Part shown: positions 10,312 through 20,955 of the stretch, piece by piece | Numbering within the stretch: position 1 is the stretch's first letter | How the letters are laid out: every line of letters starts with the position of its first letter | Source of the DNA: Adiantum capillus-veneris | Lineage: Eukaryota; Streptophyta; Polypodiopsida; Polypodiales; Pteridaceae | Assembly: GCA_014529385.2 (NCBI GenBank) | Contig: CM043971.1 | Span: 31,883,209 to 31,947,208, forward strand | Length of the DNA: 64,000 nt | Direction of reading: 5' to 3' | Notes under the pieces: generated by a model | The model's input: only the letters and a program-made list of their open reading frames with translations | Told to the model about the DNA's origin: nothing | Database searches by the model: none | Program-made: the position numbers and the translations under genes

Positions 10312-10687
10312 CTACACACCACACAGGATTATAAGATTAAAACCTTACAAAACCCCGCTGGAATAGGGCTGTCAAGTAATTTCTACACAGGCAATTGCGT
10401 GGGCTCTCCTTAGATGCAATCATCTAAGCATGCACCTTGAATGCCTAAGGCAATGCACAAGCACCTGATTAGTGTGAGAGAATCCACAACTAGATTGCAG
10501 CCAAGGGCTATTGCAAAAACAAGCATATAAGTTGAATGCATAGGCCTCTGTGTTGATTGCAGCATATGCTTAGCAACACAATTTTCTCATGGGTGAGAGG
10601 ATTCACTAACAGATTAGTAGTCGGGGCATGCTAGAGAAATGTGTCATGTTTTGCTTGATTTACAACTTCCAAATTTGGCCCCCTCAT

Positions 10688-10689
<2 letters not shown>

Positions 10690-10770
<81 letters not shown>
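10690..10770. repeat. (GA)n microsatellite
   Basis: An uninterrupted GA tract of about 40 units. On the opposite strand it is (CT)n and would lie in the first intron of the NIF/FCP1-like locus. Confidence 0.98.
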
Positions 10771-10773
<3 letters not shown>

Positions 10774-10808
10774 CCGAGTCCTACTTCCCCTTCCCTGCAT
10801 GCATGTAC

Positions 10809-11071
10809 GTTGACATTGGGGATCCTCGGGAATTAGAAGCATTCAATCTTTTGCAGGGTGGAGGAGAAGCAACAGAACCTTTGCCCCTTGACTTCCTTCT
10901 TGGTGGAGTACTGTCAAGATTGATGTCGGAGGTGGATGGCTCCAATGGTGAGCTATCCTCCACTTGCGTTGACTGCTGGCCTCGGATTGCAGACCTGCTT
11001 GCAGCTCGCAATCACTTTCCTCCATCTCTCTGACTTGTGGCCCCTTCGCTATGCTTCCCTCCATGCTTCAT
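10809..11071 (-). pseudogene. Candidate first exon of the NIF/FCP1-like locus
   Basis: An ATG at 11071-11069 opens a frame with TGA at 11014-11012 and then a Ser/Pro-rich stretch with a basic cluster (PPRRKSRGKGS) that could be a nuclear localisation signal. The end is set by a possible donor AAC|GTACAT at 10809/10808. The phase does not match the 10311 acceptor, so assignment to this gene rests on strand and proximity. The (GA)n tract at 10690-10770 would lie in the intron. Confidence 0.35.
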
Positions 11072-12648
11072 GACTACAGCACCACCTCAACGTAACGATT
11101 GAGCTTAACTGTTAAAGATTTTAAAAATATTACGATTCATTTTTTTGAAGTTCAAGTATTACACTTTGTATAGTTCATGATCGTGGCCATACACTTGAGA
11201 AAACATGACTGTCCTATCCATGTGTTATGCTTACAAGATGTGCTTGTTGGCATATGTTAACTAGCACAAAAAGCGTGACACGTTAGCATGCTTTCACCCT
11301 TAAGAGTTGAATAGAACTAAGAGGGAAAAAAGGGGATTAGTTATAAATGTGTGATTCTTAGGAAAAAGGCTTGGATCTTTGCATACAATCAATAAAATTC
11401 TTGGATCTTTGCATACGGTTCTTACATATAGGCTATATGGTTTTTTGATACATGTGATTCTTTTTTATCGAACACATTATAGAAAGTATGTTTGTGGAGT
11501 TTGTGATTAGTTAGTTATATTCAAATCCTCCTGTGAGGTCTCCTAAAAGAGTTTATAACCGGGCCTTTTCTGAAAAAATGCTCATAATTCAACCAAAATG
11601 CTGCCCAAAAGTATGGAAATTGCATAAAACTTGGTTGGAAAATTGAAGTAGAACTAAGATGACCTTGTATAAAAAAAGAGATGTTTACTTCTAAAGAGAA
11701 GCTCTTGATAAGCTATATATAAATAGTCCATGTGGATAAACAACTAATCTCTATATGTAAACAACAATAGTCCATGTGGGTAAACAACTAATCTCTGTAT
11801 GTTACAACAGAATGTGTGAGGTTTCCATTAGGATTAAAACTCTTTGTGGAAAAATAGGTGAAATACTGCAGGGAATTTTTCGCAATTCATCATAAATAAG
11901 GTAAAAAGTCTTGGTAGGCAGTGATAGAAGAAAAACTTTGTCAAAGTACATTTGGGACACTTAAAATACCTGATTGATAACATTAGAATTGAACACAATT
12001 GCTCTCTTGGAGCTAGATGGGTAACCACTTTTGACTATCCTTATGTTACCAGGGTTATCAACAGATTGCCCAAGTGAGTGCTACTCAAAACTTGCATAGA
12101 TTGCAGATAATTTGGGACAAACTTAGTGCGGCAGCAGATAATAACCAGTCTAGAATTAAGCCAATAGAAATTTGAGATCCCATTGCCAAACCTTGTTAAA
12201 CTTTTAGGAACTTTAAAGATAGTCTCAGACCTTACCTTCATAGGCATGTAAAAGAGAACATTGTGTACTACGAAATGGAGGGGTAAGATGGGTTTCTGGG
12301 ATGTGACAACAATAACAAGCAGTGGAGGCTGCTTAGATAACTATTACCCATTATGTGCAATATAATTCTAATTAGTTTTGCTAATGGTTGGCTGGTAGGT
12401 AAACGTAACTACTTTCATCTAGTAAGAGTCTTCGCTTATCCTCCTCATTCAAGCTTCTTATGTAACTAGGGTTTCAATGTTGATGTAAACCAATTTATTT
12501 TGCAATAATTGATTAGAATTTCATAAGAAAAGTTGGGTTTGTATTACAAAAGATAGTTTGAACTATATTAGTTTTCAACAATGTCTAAGGGTCTCAGTAT
12601 ATGATTTAAATTGGTGGGAGTTTCAAATTTAAACACACACACATGCAC

Positions 12649-12649
<1 letters not shown>

Positions 12650-12699
<50 letters not shown>
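12650..12699. repeat. (GA)n microsatellite
   Basis: About 25 GA units, preceded by a short (AC)n run. Confidence 0.98.
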
Positions 12700-12702
<3 letters not shown>

Positions 12703-13026
12703 ATGGAATGCACAAAGGGTTGTAACCCTAGTGTGCCACCTACTCCTTGCATACCACCCCCTGTCGCTCCTATTTTCCTTTACCAACACTTCTTGGATAT
12801 TCCATGCATGCTACATGCTGCCCATGCAGTTGCAACCTACGCTCATCTATTTCCCCACCAATGTGTAGCTGTCCATTTCTTTGCCCACTGCCCATCACTC
12901 TGGCGTGAGCCTCGCTTGCTCCCGCTAGCCTCCCTTCTCCTAGCCCCAACCCTTTGTTCTCCCCGATTTATTGACCTCAACGCCATCTTGTTTGCAAATG
13001 TGTGTGTTTTCTTAGGAATGAGAGTT

Positions 13027-13030
<4 letters not shown>

Positions 13031-13065
<35 letters not shown>
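13031..13065. repeat. (GT)n microsatellite
   Basis: About 17 TG/GT units after TTCAAG. Confidence 0.97.
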
Positions 13066-13068
<3 letters not shown>

Positions 13069-13490
13069 GGTTCAACAACACATGAGAATACTCATAGAAT
13101 AAAATATCACACATAGTAAAACATCTCAAAAATGAACTTCAGACTAAGCAAGAAGACACATGGCATATTCAAAAAGATTAAAGAAGTAGAATAACAAACT
13201 TGCAAAATAGAGTTTGATTCATTATGAAAGTTACATGTTCTACCTGAAGGCTATCTACAAAAACATAGGCTTTCTTTCCTTGGAGGCATACACATACAAT
13301 GTTAAGCTACTCAACCTAAAAGTAGGTACAACCACTTGGTTCTGGCATATCATCTAACTCAGCTATTTGACATAGTAATATCCAACTAAGAATTATCAAA
13401 TTAAGTATTATGCAATCAAGCATAATGTAGCTAAGCAAAATCTTTACAAAACACTTTAGCTTCAGCACATGACATGTTGGTGCGACCAAA

Positions 13491-13694
13491 GTTGGTGGAT
13501 GTTGGAAGATGTGATGTGTAGTGCTAGAGATGCTGACAAGTGCATGTCAGAGGGCTAGAGTAGGTATGTAAAGCTTGAGCAAAAAAGTGACAGTTGGTCG
13601 ATGCTCGAAGATGTGATGTGCAGTGCTAGAGATACTGACAAGTGCATGGCAGAGGGCTAGAGTAGGTATGTAAAGCCTGGGCATACATATGTCC
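13491..13694. repeat. 102-bp tandem duplication
   Basis: GTTGGTGGATG at 13491 and GTTGGTCGATG at 13593 start two units that share GAAGATGTGATGTG, AGTGCTAGAGAT and AGAGGGCTAGAGTAGGTATG with scattered mismatches. There is no coding potential; 13695-14044 shows nothing recognisable. Confidence 0.9.
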
Positions 13695-14044
13695 TCGGGG
13701 GGTTCACCTCTGAGACATGTAAGTTACCACATGATTTCAAATGAATGGGTTTTTTAATTGCCAAACTATTAAAAACTTAACATGATCATATCAATAGAAG
13801 GGGTTTTTTAGTTGATCTTAGCAAAAAATCCGTAAGTTTTTAAAGAAAGAGGGATCATTTTATTTCCCTAAGCATGTAAGTAAAGGGGTGTTTTAAATAC
13901 CCTTTGTACTCACGTTATATGAATGCTTTCTTAAAGGTGCACCCCCTGAGTGTATGTGTGGTTTTATACGCCGAAAGGGCTCCAAAAAGGGCTATATGGG
14001 ATGGCAGGTAAATATGTTCATAGGGTTAGTTTTATTTTGTAAAT

Positions 14045-14216
14045 CGCGGTCCGGGGCCGGGCAACAAGAAGAGTGGCCTCTAAGCACCCTTCTAGGCTCC
14101 CGTGCTGCTCAATTGGGTTGGGGTTAGAAAAAACAACAAACACACACACACAAACCCACAACCTAACCCTACACAAATTTGGGGCACCACCTAGTTTTGG
14201 ATGCGAACTAGGACAC

Positions 14217-14266
<50 letters not shown>

Positions 14267-16631
14267 TGCTCGGGCTGCTTTGAAATGTATCGGCCGTGAT
14301 CAAGCAAACACAATTATATATGTAAGAGAGAGAGAGAAGGGGGAGGGGATGCTTGTTGCATTAATACCTTCTTACAAATCTGTCACGACCAACCAAAGTG
14401 AGATTAGTATTTGTTCAACATAGCTTGAGTAAATTACATCACAAGAAAAGCCACCCCAATCATTGTCTTAAGGCCAGGGGAGTCCTCTCCACCCTGTTGT
14501 CCTCTTACAGTATGTGGAATTTATGGCTGAATTGATGACAACACCCAGGACAAGCTATCAAGAACGTGAAAAAAAAAACTACAAGACACTTACACATCAT
14601 TGTTGTCCATTACTTCCCGTTTGAAGAGAGACAAAGTATCCAAGCTTAGTCCAAATCCACCCTCCTTGATTCAGAAAATGTTGGGCTTACACTAGTAGGA
14701 GAAATGATAGATTTCCTACTCTCAATTGAATGATCACTCTCTCTTACAATGGCATAGAGTTCCCTTGCTAATCACCCCTAATACAACACATGCATATGCA
14801 TAAGACAATGAGCTTCCACTCAAGAGCTCCTTCTAGAGAGGTTGAGCTTGGCTTCTCAAGCTATAGCATAGTGCTCTTGCTTATGGCTCCCCCCCTTTTG
14901 TGCTAACTACACCCTCTTTTTATACCAATTTTGATGGCTAGGGTTACTCCTCTAACCATGGTTGGGTTAGATTTTTAGCACTTATCTAATTTCTTTTGCT
15001 TGGAATTATCAAGAAGTTGGTGGGGATAGATGAAGAAGAGAGAGAGGAGAGAAGTGGAGGTGATAGGACTTTTCATAGTAGGTTAGTGTTAGTAAACTAG
15101 TAGAGTTAGTATTTTTATTGATTTACAAATGGAATTGGATATTTACAATGGGAGTATCCATGTAGGGTACAAATAAGGAAGAAAAAACTCTTAATAGGTA
15201 AGAAATTATAGATTTCTTACAATGTTGATGCTCCAAGTGTCTTGAGTAGGGTCAATTTTGACACTTGTTGACGATCCACTAGCTTTGACGGTACGTTTTT
15301 CCTCCACTCTTGACCTTCCTTGAGAGCCAAGGTGATTGAATATGAGTAATCAATCAACATGGTGCTGTCTTTCAAGAGAAGAGGCTGAATTTTGTGGTTT
15401 TCTTGATAGATATGGATAATATGAAAGAGGAAAAATGAGACTAGGTGGTCAATTTTGGAATGGAAGTGTGTGTAGGAGACATGAGTTCACCATGGTTTCT
15501 CTCATTCTTCAAGGTTGAGAAGAAGGTGAGTAGGGTGCAGAGAGGAGTGGTGAGAGAGGTGGGGATGATGAGTGGAGAAGTGTGTGTGAAAGAGGAAAAT
15601 GATAAAGTGGAAGAGGGAGTGTGGCTGCATAGCATGGGCAAATAGGGGTCCACCAATAAAATCATAGCTCACACCTCGTAGCTCAAAAAAATATGAAAAT
15701 ATTTGAGGTAAAAGTTCAGCCCATGAGCTACAACTTTTGTTTGAATCACCTTTTCAAATTCGAAGAGCATGTGATCTTTAAAAATTCAACAAAACCGACT
15801 GTTTTTTTCCACTGCACAAATGTGAGGTCCTTCTTTGGATGATTCTTTTGAATACCTCCAAGAGTAAGCCCCCCATAGTGCATGCATGCATGCCACATAC
15901 TCTTGACCTTATTTGGTAGGTCTATAATTGAAGATATTGTTGAGATCATGATATAAGTGAATAGTACAACTAAGAAAATCAAATATTGAGGGGTCTAAAA
16001 AAATATGTACATGTCAAATATAAATAATATAGGTGGAAAAAATATAAAGGGGTCAAAATAAATCTCTCTCATTATAAGTCTACCATAAAAAGATGAATAA
16101 TTTTTGTGGTCTAATTTATGACAGTAATAGAGAATAGATGTAGGAAGGAAAAAATCACAATAGTGAAAAAATATAGAACTAGTTTTTTTGGATTTTTGTT
16201 GGGATGGAGTTACACCAAAAATAAGAGAAGCTTGCATGAAATTATTTTTATATGGAATAAAGAGTATGCAAAATGGTAAGAAAAAATATGGTAATGGTGA
16301 GTCAATGTACATAGCATAAATAACACACCATAGGTAGAAATATTTAAATAAATACCAAAATAATTAAGAAAAATCCTTTTATTTAGGCCCTATATACAAT
16401 GAAATATTTACACACAAATGGGCCATAATATACTTATAAGTTTTTATTTTTTGGCTCAACTAGCTCAGTGACTAGCTAATTGAGGGTTTTTAAGAAGATA
16501 TGGGAAAAGTCCCCTAACTCACACACACCTATATACAGTGAAATGGTAGGGATAGCCACAGTGTTTGGATGATTTTGGTAGGGTGGGTTAACTCACTATA
16601 GCAATTACGGAGAGCCGAAAAACGGCTATCC
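14045..16631 (-). repeat. T1 3' LTR (left copy)
   Basis: Matches 22536-25149 from GCGGTCCGGGG through GAGAGCC-AAAAACG. It contains (GA)n at about 14219-14263. Short frames at 15441-15665 and 15995-16312 recur in the other LTR but have no family resemblance, so I do not call them genes. The exact left end is uncertain: TGTAAATC here against TGAG in the right copy. Confidence 0.9.
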
Positions 16632-16659
16632 TTAGCCCTCCCCCAAGATGATGGTATAT

Positions 16660-17559
16660 TCATGTACCATCATAGAGCATCTTTTCCAAAGAGAGTGCTT
16701 CAGAGTCCTTGACGAGATCTTCATTGTTTGGCCCCTCAGAATTTTGGCTGGAGTTACACTCATGCTTCATGTAACAATACTTACATGAGACAGCTGCCCT
16801 TTGACAGATCTTTGGTAGATCCTTTGGTAGAAGGCGACTCAAATAGGACTTCAAGCGATAACCATTTACCTTCCTAGAGTGCTCTTTCCCATTCAAGTCC
16901 ATAAGTTGATAGTAACTTGAATTGAAAGCCTTCTTAACTATGTATGGCCCCTGCCATCTAGTTTCAAATTTGGCATGAAAACGATTATCAAGTTGATTGT
17001 CATACCTTAGCACAAGATCTCCTTCATTGATGCCTTTGTCCTTTAGTTTCTGGTCGAGCTTCTCCTTCGCCTGCGTAGCTTTACTCTTGTAGCACTCGTA
17101 TGCTGCTTCTCTTTTCCACTCAAGCTCAGTTAAGGTAAGAAGTCGATCCATCCATGCTTCTTGATCATCTTGTGTTGCTTTGCCATGAAGTCGCATTGTT
17201 GGAATGTTGAGCTCAATTGGTTCTAAAGCCTCTTGACCATAGACCAAGTGAAATGGTGTGAGCTCCGTGGCTTCCCAATATGTGGTTCGATACGCCCACA
17301 AGGCACCATCCAAGAATTCATCCCACAACTTTATCTTGTTTTTCACCATCTTTCTAATGATGCCTGCAATGACACCATTAGCTTTTTCTACCAAACCATT
17401 TGATTGGGGATAGTAGGGTGTACTATGACGATGTAGAATGTGAAGTTCTTCACAGACTTCTGTGAGCAAGCCCTTTCTAAACCCTGGACCATTATCAGAA
17501 ACAATCTCCAAAGGTGTACCAAATCTATAACAAATGTGAGTGTAGACAAATTTGCTCAC
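16660..17559 (-). CDS. T1 integrase core and C-terminus
   Basis: 299 residues in the same frame as the segment above. IVSDNGPGF carries the second catalytic Asp and PQSNGLVEKANG the Glu, completing D-D-E with the Asp upstream. A GPY/F-like segment (RWQGPYIVKKAF) and a hydrophilic tail follow. No chromodomain is visible, consistent with Tat-type elements. It ends just inside the purine tract and the 3' LTR. Confidence 0.9.
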   Translation of the reverse strand: MSKFVYTHICYRFGTPLEIVSDNGPGFRKGLLTEVCEELHILHRHSTPYYPQSNGLVEKANGVIAGIIRKMVKNKIKLWDEFLDGALWAYRTTYWEATELTPFHLVYGQEALEPIELNIPTMRLHGKATQDDQEAWMDRLLTLTELEWKREAAYECYKSKATQAKEKLDQKLKDKGINEGDLVLRYDNQLDNRFHAKFETRWQGPYIVKKAFNSSYYQLMDLNGKEHSRKVNGYRLKSYLSRLLPKDLPKICQRAAVSCKYCYMKHECNSSQNSEGPNNEDLVKDSEALSLEKMLYDGT

Positions 17560-17598
17560 TGTCCTCTCATTTACTCTTGCAACACTTTGAGCTTCTAC

Positions 17599-18873
17599 CT
17601 ATCTCGTCATGTAGTCTATGGCCACCAAGATATACGATTTCCCATTTTTAGTCCTAGGCAATGGACCCATAGCATCAATGCCCCATTTTTCAAATGGACC
17701 ATTTGCAAGGACTAACTGACGCGGACCATGTAATAGACGCTTGTTTCCATTAATCTGACATATGTGACAACTTTTACACCAATGTTGAACATCAATGTGC
17801 AAGCTTGGCCAAACATATCCGGCAAGCAAAATATTTTTTGCAGTGAGTTCCTGTGCAAAATGACCACCACACGCTTCCTCATGCAAACCTTTTAGAATGG
17901 CTGGGATTTCCTCAATAGTTGGTACTCTTTTGCACACTTGATCCTTCCCTCTTTGGTAGAGGGATCCTTCTAGGAATAGATACGTGCTTGCCTTCTTCAT
18001 GAGTCTCCTCTTCTGAGCCTTCGTGAAGTCTTGTGGAAACTCACCCTCCAAAATGTAGCTAATAATGGGAGTCAATGTTTCCAATCCCTGGTATCTCGGC
18101 TGCTTGACAGTTTCTGCCATCATGATGACCTGCACTTCTTTCTCAACACATGTAACTACTTGTTGTGCAAGTAAATCGGCATCTTCATTCTGTTTCCTAG
18201 GAATATGATATAGTTGCACTTCTTCAAATTGATTAAACAATCTACGAATGGCATGAACTTTTGTCCTTAGGCTTTCATTCTTGCATGCCCAAATGCCTAA
18301 AATTTGCTTCACGATGAGAAGTGCATCCCCTTTTACCATGAGACATTGTATACCTTGGCCAATGCATATCTTTAAACCATGAAGTAGTGTGTCGTATTCT
18401 GCTTCATTGTTGCTAGTTAAACCTGGTAGATTGACCTTCTCTTTCATGACCACCTCTCCACTTGGGTTGAGCAATACTAGCCCTCCCCCTGCTTTTCCTG
18501 TGGCTCGTCGAAAAGCTCCATCAAAGAACAAGGTAAAATCATTAGAAATACTTTTAGGTGGTGGCAATGGTAGGGTCTTTACCTTAGGCACCTCAATTTC
18601 CTTCTCATGTACCTTATAAGTGAGAATCCCTACCAATTGTGCACGCACACTATCTTCTACCTTGAAAGAGTATTGAAACTCTTGCAACTCCATAATCCAC
18701 TTCGAGATCCTAGTACTAAGATTCATTTGAGATGACACCCAAGGAAACAAATTTTCTGCACTGAGAATTACAAAAGGTTTTGGTAGCAAGTAGGATCTAA
18801 ACTTTCTCACTGCAAACATGAGAGAAAGCATCATGAGTTCTGCCTCTGTGTAGCCTCTCTCTAAAGCATTCAT
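17599..18873 (-). CDS. T1 RNase H, second RNase H and integrase N-terminus
   Basis: 424 residues. The end of the first RNase H is at 1-80. A second RNase H-like domain occupies about 112-240, with FFDGA (D118), NNEAEY (E157), KGDALL (D183) and NEDADLLA (about 229-236), the D-E-D-D set. This dual arrangement is described for plant Tat elements. The integrase zinc-binding domain follows with His at 331 and 338 and CKSC at 366-369, then the first catalytic Asp in WGIDAMGP (residue 400). It stops at TAG 17601-17599 where Trp is expected. Confidence 0.88.
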   Translation of the reverse strand: MNALERGYTEAELMMLSLMFAVRKFRSYLLPKPFVILSAENLFPWVSSQMNLSTRISKWIMELQEFQYSFKVEDSVRAQLVGILTYKVHEKEIEVPKVKTLPLPPPKSISNDFTLFFDGAFRRATGKAGGGLVLLNPSGEVVMKEKVNLPGLTSNNEAEYDTLLHGLKICIGQGIQCLMVKGDALLIVKQILGIWACKNESLRTKVHAIRRLFNQFEEVQLYHIPRKQNEDADLLAQQVVTCVEKEVQVIMMAETVKQPRYQGLETLTPIISYILEGEFPQDFTKAQKRRLMKKASTYLFLEGSLYQRGKDQVCKRVPTIEEIPAILKGLHEEACGGHFAQELTAKNILLAGYVWPSLHIDVQHWCKSCHICQINGNKRLLHGPRQLVLANGPFEKWGIDAMGPLPRTKNGKSYILVAIDYMTR

Positions 18874-18888
18874 GACCCTACTAGCAAA

Positions 18889-19767
18889 CTAGATGGGTCG
18901 CATCCTGGTACTGTGGGGATCTTGTTGTAATAAAATTGCACCAATCGTTTCCTTTCGAACACTAGAGCTAACAAAGAATGTGTACTCCCAACAAGGAGGC
19001 ATGAGTGTTGGTAGCTCTGACAAAATGACTTTAATATTACAAAAATACTCTTCAAGATCATCAGACCATGCAAATTCTACTTGTTGTGTCAACTTTTGCA
19101 AAGGGTGAAGTAACTCCGAGGCTAAGTGAATGAAGCATGACATATACTTCACCTTTTGAATGAATGAGATGACCTCTTTGAGATTCTTGGGTGATGGGAG
19201 CTCAATAAGAGCCTTTGCCTTTGAAGGATCCACCTCAATGCCTTTATAGGAAACCTTGTGACCAAGCAAAATCACTTCATCCTCACCTATGTGACACTTG
19301 TCGGGGTTGAGTTGACCTCCCATGTCATAGAGCTTCTTTAAACCTTCTTCTACCCTTTGTAGATGCAATGATTTTGAGCTATAAATGCAAAAATCATCAA
19401 TGAACACCCTGATTGACTTTCCAAAGAATGCTTGAAACACCATGTTCATGAAACGTTGGAAAGTTGCAGGAGCATTTGTCAGGCCAAATGGCATAACTCT
19501 AAAAGCATAACAACCCCAAGGAGTGATGAAGGTTGTTTTTAGCTGATCTTCCAATGCGATACCTATTTGAAAGTAACCTGAGTAGCCATCACACACAGTG
19601 TACTTCTCATGACCAGCTACCTCATTTAGTATCTCATCCTGAAATGGGAGGGGAAAGTGATCTCTTTTTGTTGCCTCATTGAGTGGACGGTAATCCACAC
19701 ACACCCTCCACTTGCCGTTTTTCTTAGGAGTGACAACAACGGGAGAGACCCACTCTGAATTCTCCAC
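18889..19767 (-). CDS. T1 reverse transcriptase
   Basis: 292 residues; the methionine is internal to the longer polyprotein. Motifs in order: WVSPVVVTPKKNGKWRVCVD, YRPLNEATKRDHFPLPF, the catalytic Asp in CDGYSGYFQI (residue 60), [16 protein letters not shown], and VFIDDFCIYS with the FxDD catalytic pair at 122-125. LGHKVS and the connection domain follow. All three catalytic aspartates are present. It would copy element RNA into cDNA. Confidence 0.93.
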   Translation of the reverse strand: MENSEWVSPVVVTPKKNGKWRVCVDYRPLNEATKRDHFPLPFQDEILNEVAGHEKYTVCDGYSGYFQIGIALEDQLKTTFITPWGCYAFRVMPFGLTNAPATFQRFMNMVFQAFFGKSIRVFIDDFCIYSSKSLHLQRVEEGLKKLYDMGGQLNPDKCHIGEDEVILLGHKVSYKGIEVDPSKAKALIELPSPKNLKEVISFIQKVKYMSCFIHLASELLHPLQKLTQQVEFAWSDDLEEYFCNIKVILSELPTLMPPCWEYTFFVSSSVRKETIGAILLQQDPHSTRMRPI

Positions 19768-19818
19768 TGGATAAATGAAACCTGCTGCTAGAAGCTTTCT
19801 TACCTCCTTGAGTAAAGC

Positions 19819-20940
19819 CTACTCCTTGATGACTCCTAGCCTTCGTAACTTCTGAACCTTAGGTGTGGCCTTTGGCTTCAACTTAATTTTGTGTTGAACA
19901 ACTCCACGCACATCGGTGTAGTCTTTAGCAAAAAGCCTAGGAAATTTCCTTAGCACACATTTGAACTCCTCTCTTTCGTCCTTTGTAAGTGTTGTAGACA
20001 ACATACCTTCTAACATTCCTTCATCTTGCACATTTTGGTTCTCTTGGGAGCCTACCTCTTCCAAACCTGGGCAAGAGGTCTCTTGGTTGTTTGGATTAAA
20101 CCTTACCCCCATGACTTCGATGGAAGACTCCTCTTCAGTAATGCTGCTGCTACTTTCTCCTTCTGAAGTGCTATCGGTCCAGCCTTCCTCCGTCTCACTT
20201 TGAGATGATTCTTCATGGAGCTCCTCTTGGCATTGCTCCTTCATGTCAAAGAAAACCTTCTTATGATTGTCATTCCTGTAAATTAGCTTTCCACTCTCCC
20301 AATCCTGCAAAGCTCGCATTTTCATTAGCCATGGTCTCCCTAGGATAAATGGGTAGCCATTTCCTTTGGTAGACATGACATAGAAATCCACTACCTTCTT
20401 AATGCCAAAGGCCTCCACAAAGACATTTTTACAAATGCCTACGCACCTAGCCTTGCTATTGTTTGCCATTTTGACTTTAATTTCAGGTGTCTCATGGATG
20501 TGCATGCCTAGTCTTTGCATGAGTCCTTCTATCATGATGCAAATTTGTGCACCCCCATCCACTAGCCCTTTCCTAACCAATCTTCCTTTGATGTAACAAT
20601 CTAGCACAGGTGTAATATCCTCATTCATTTCAGCATGTGCAATTTTTACAACAGGAACGCTCTCTTTTATCTTTCTCCTAGTGCTAACTGCCTTCGTTAA
20701 ATCCCTCCTAACTTGTGGGCATAATGCAAGAAACTGAGGCCATGAGATATCAGGACCCTTACCTCTCATGTCTTCCAGTAGGTTGTATGGAGCCATACCA
20801 TGTCTAAGAGGGAAGTCTTGGAGATTGATACGACGTCGAGTCCTCTTAGCTTCCTTGGTTTCTCTGTGATGTGACACCTTCTTTCTCTTTACCTTTTCCT
20901 CGGCCACGCTTAATGCCATTTTCTTCCATGTCAACCTCAT
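19819..20940 (-). CDS. T1 protease and connector region
   Basis: 373 residues between gag and RT. A basic N-terminal stretch with RRRIN precedes DFPLRHGMAPYNLLEDM. The retropepsin-like site is VDGGAQICIM (D-G-G-A, a common variant of D-S/T-G-A), followed by ILGRPWLM, the usual second hydrophobic-Gly motif. A Ser/Glu-rich spacer leads to the RT. It would cleave Gag-Pol. Same frame as both neighbours. Confidence 0.82.
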   Translation of the reverse strand: MRLTWKKMALSVAEEKVKRKKVSHHRETKEAKRTRRRINLQDFPLRHGMAPYNLLEDMRGKGPDISWPQFLALCPQVRRDLTKAVSTRRKIKESVPVVKIAHAEMNEDITPVLDCYIKGRLVRKGLVDGGAQICIMIEGLMQRLGMHIHETPEIKVKMANNSKARCVGICKNVFVEAFGIKKVVDFYVMSTKGNGYPFILGRPWLMKMRALQDWESGKLIYRNDNHKKVFFDMKEQCQEELHEESSQSETEEGWTDSTSEGESSSSITEEESSIEVMGVRFNPNNQETSCPGLEEVGSQENQNVQDEGMLEGMLSTTLTKDEREEFKCVLRKFPRLFAKDYTDVRGVVQHKIKLKPKATPKVQKLRRLGVIKE

Positions 20941-20955
20941 TTGACTTTGTCACCT

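Larger units (their letters stand above)
5440..11071 (-). pseudogene. Multi-exon NIF/FCP1-like phosphatase-domain gene, decayed
   Basis: Overview of one locus read right to left. Likely exons are 11071-10809 (N-terminal, first-exon candidate), 10311-9701, 9699-9367, 9269-8888, 7111 to about 6692, and 6584-5440. Two introns are well supported: CAT|GTAAGT at 9367/9366 to TTTGTAG|ATTAAT at 9269 (phase 0), and TCTG|GTAAGA at 8888/8887 to AAACAG|ATGATG at 7111 (phase 1 on both sides). The joins at 10809/10311, 9701/9699 and 6692/6584 are not resolved; phases do not agree or a frameshift is needed. In-frame stops are TGA 11014-11012, TAG 10186-10184, TAG 9961-9959, TAG 9934-9932, a TGA near 6769, TAG 5862-5860, TAG 5679-5677 and TAA 5535-5533. 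The count of stops says pseudogene or a silenced repeat family. The locus converges on the transposase-like gene. Confidence 0.65.
11072..13490. other. No gene recognised; AT-rich spacer with two microsatellites
   Basis: I see no coding region with family resemblance. Small features only: a 17-bp direct repeat CTTGGATCTTTGCATAC at about 11362 and 11401, a roughly 60-bp near-duplicate containing AATAGTCCATGTGGATAAAC around 11725-11795, (GA)n at 12650-12699 and (GT)n at 13031-13065. Short frames across the microsatellites are artefacts of the tract. Confidence 0.7.

Noticed and set aside
10628-10836. Frames across (GA)n, (CT)n and (GT)n tracts giving Arg-Glu, Ser-Leu or His-Thr runs (also at 12568-13116, 14073-14423, 22602-22814, 36723-37150, 42845-43289, 50840-51260 and 53538-53753)
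   Set aside because: Any dinucleotide tract gives open frames on several frames; the flanks have no family resemblance.
15441-16312. Two minus-strand frames in the T1 LTR that are also present in the other LTR (23945-24169, 24505-24822)
   Set aside because: They are conserved only because the LTRs are copies of each other; the composition is low-complexity Phe/Ile/Ser and there is no domain.
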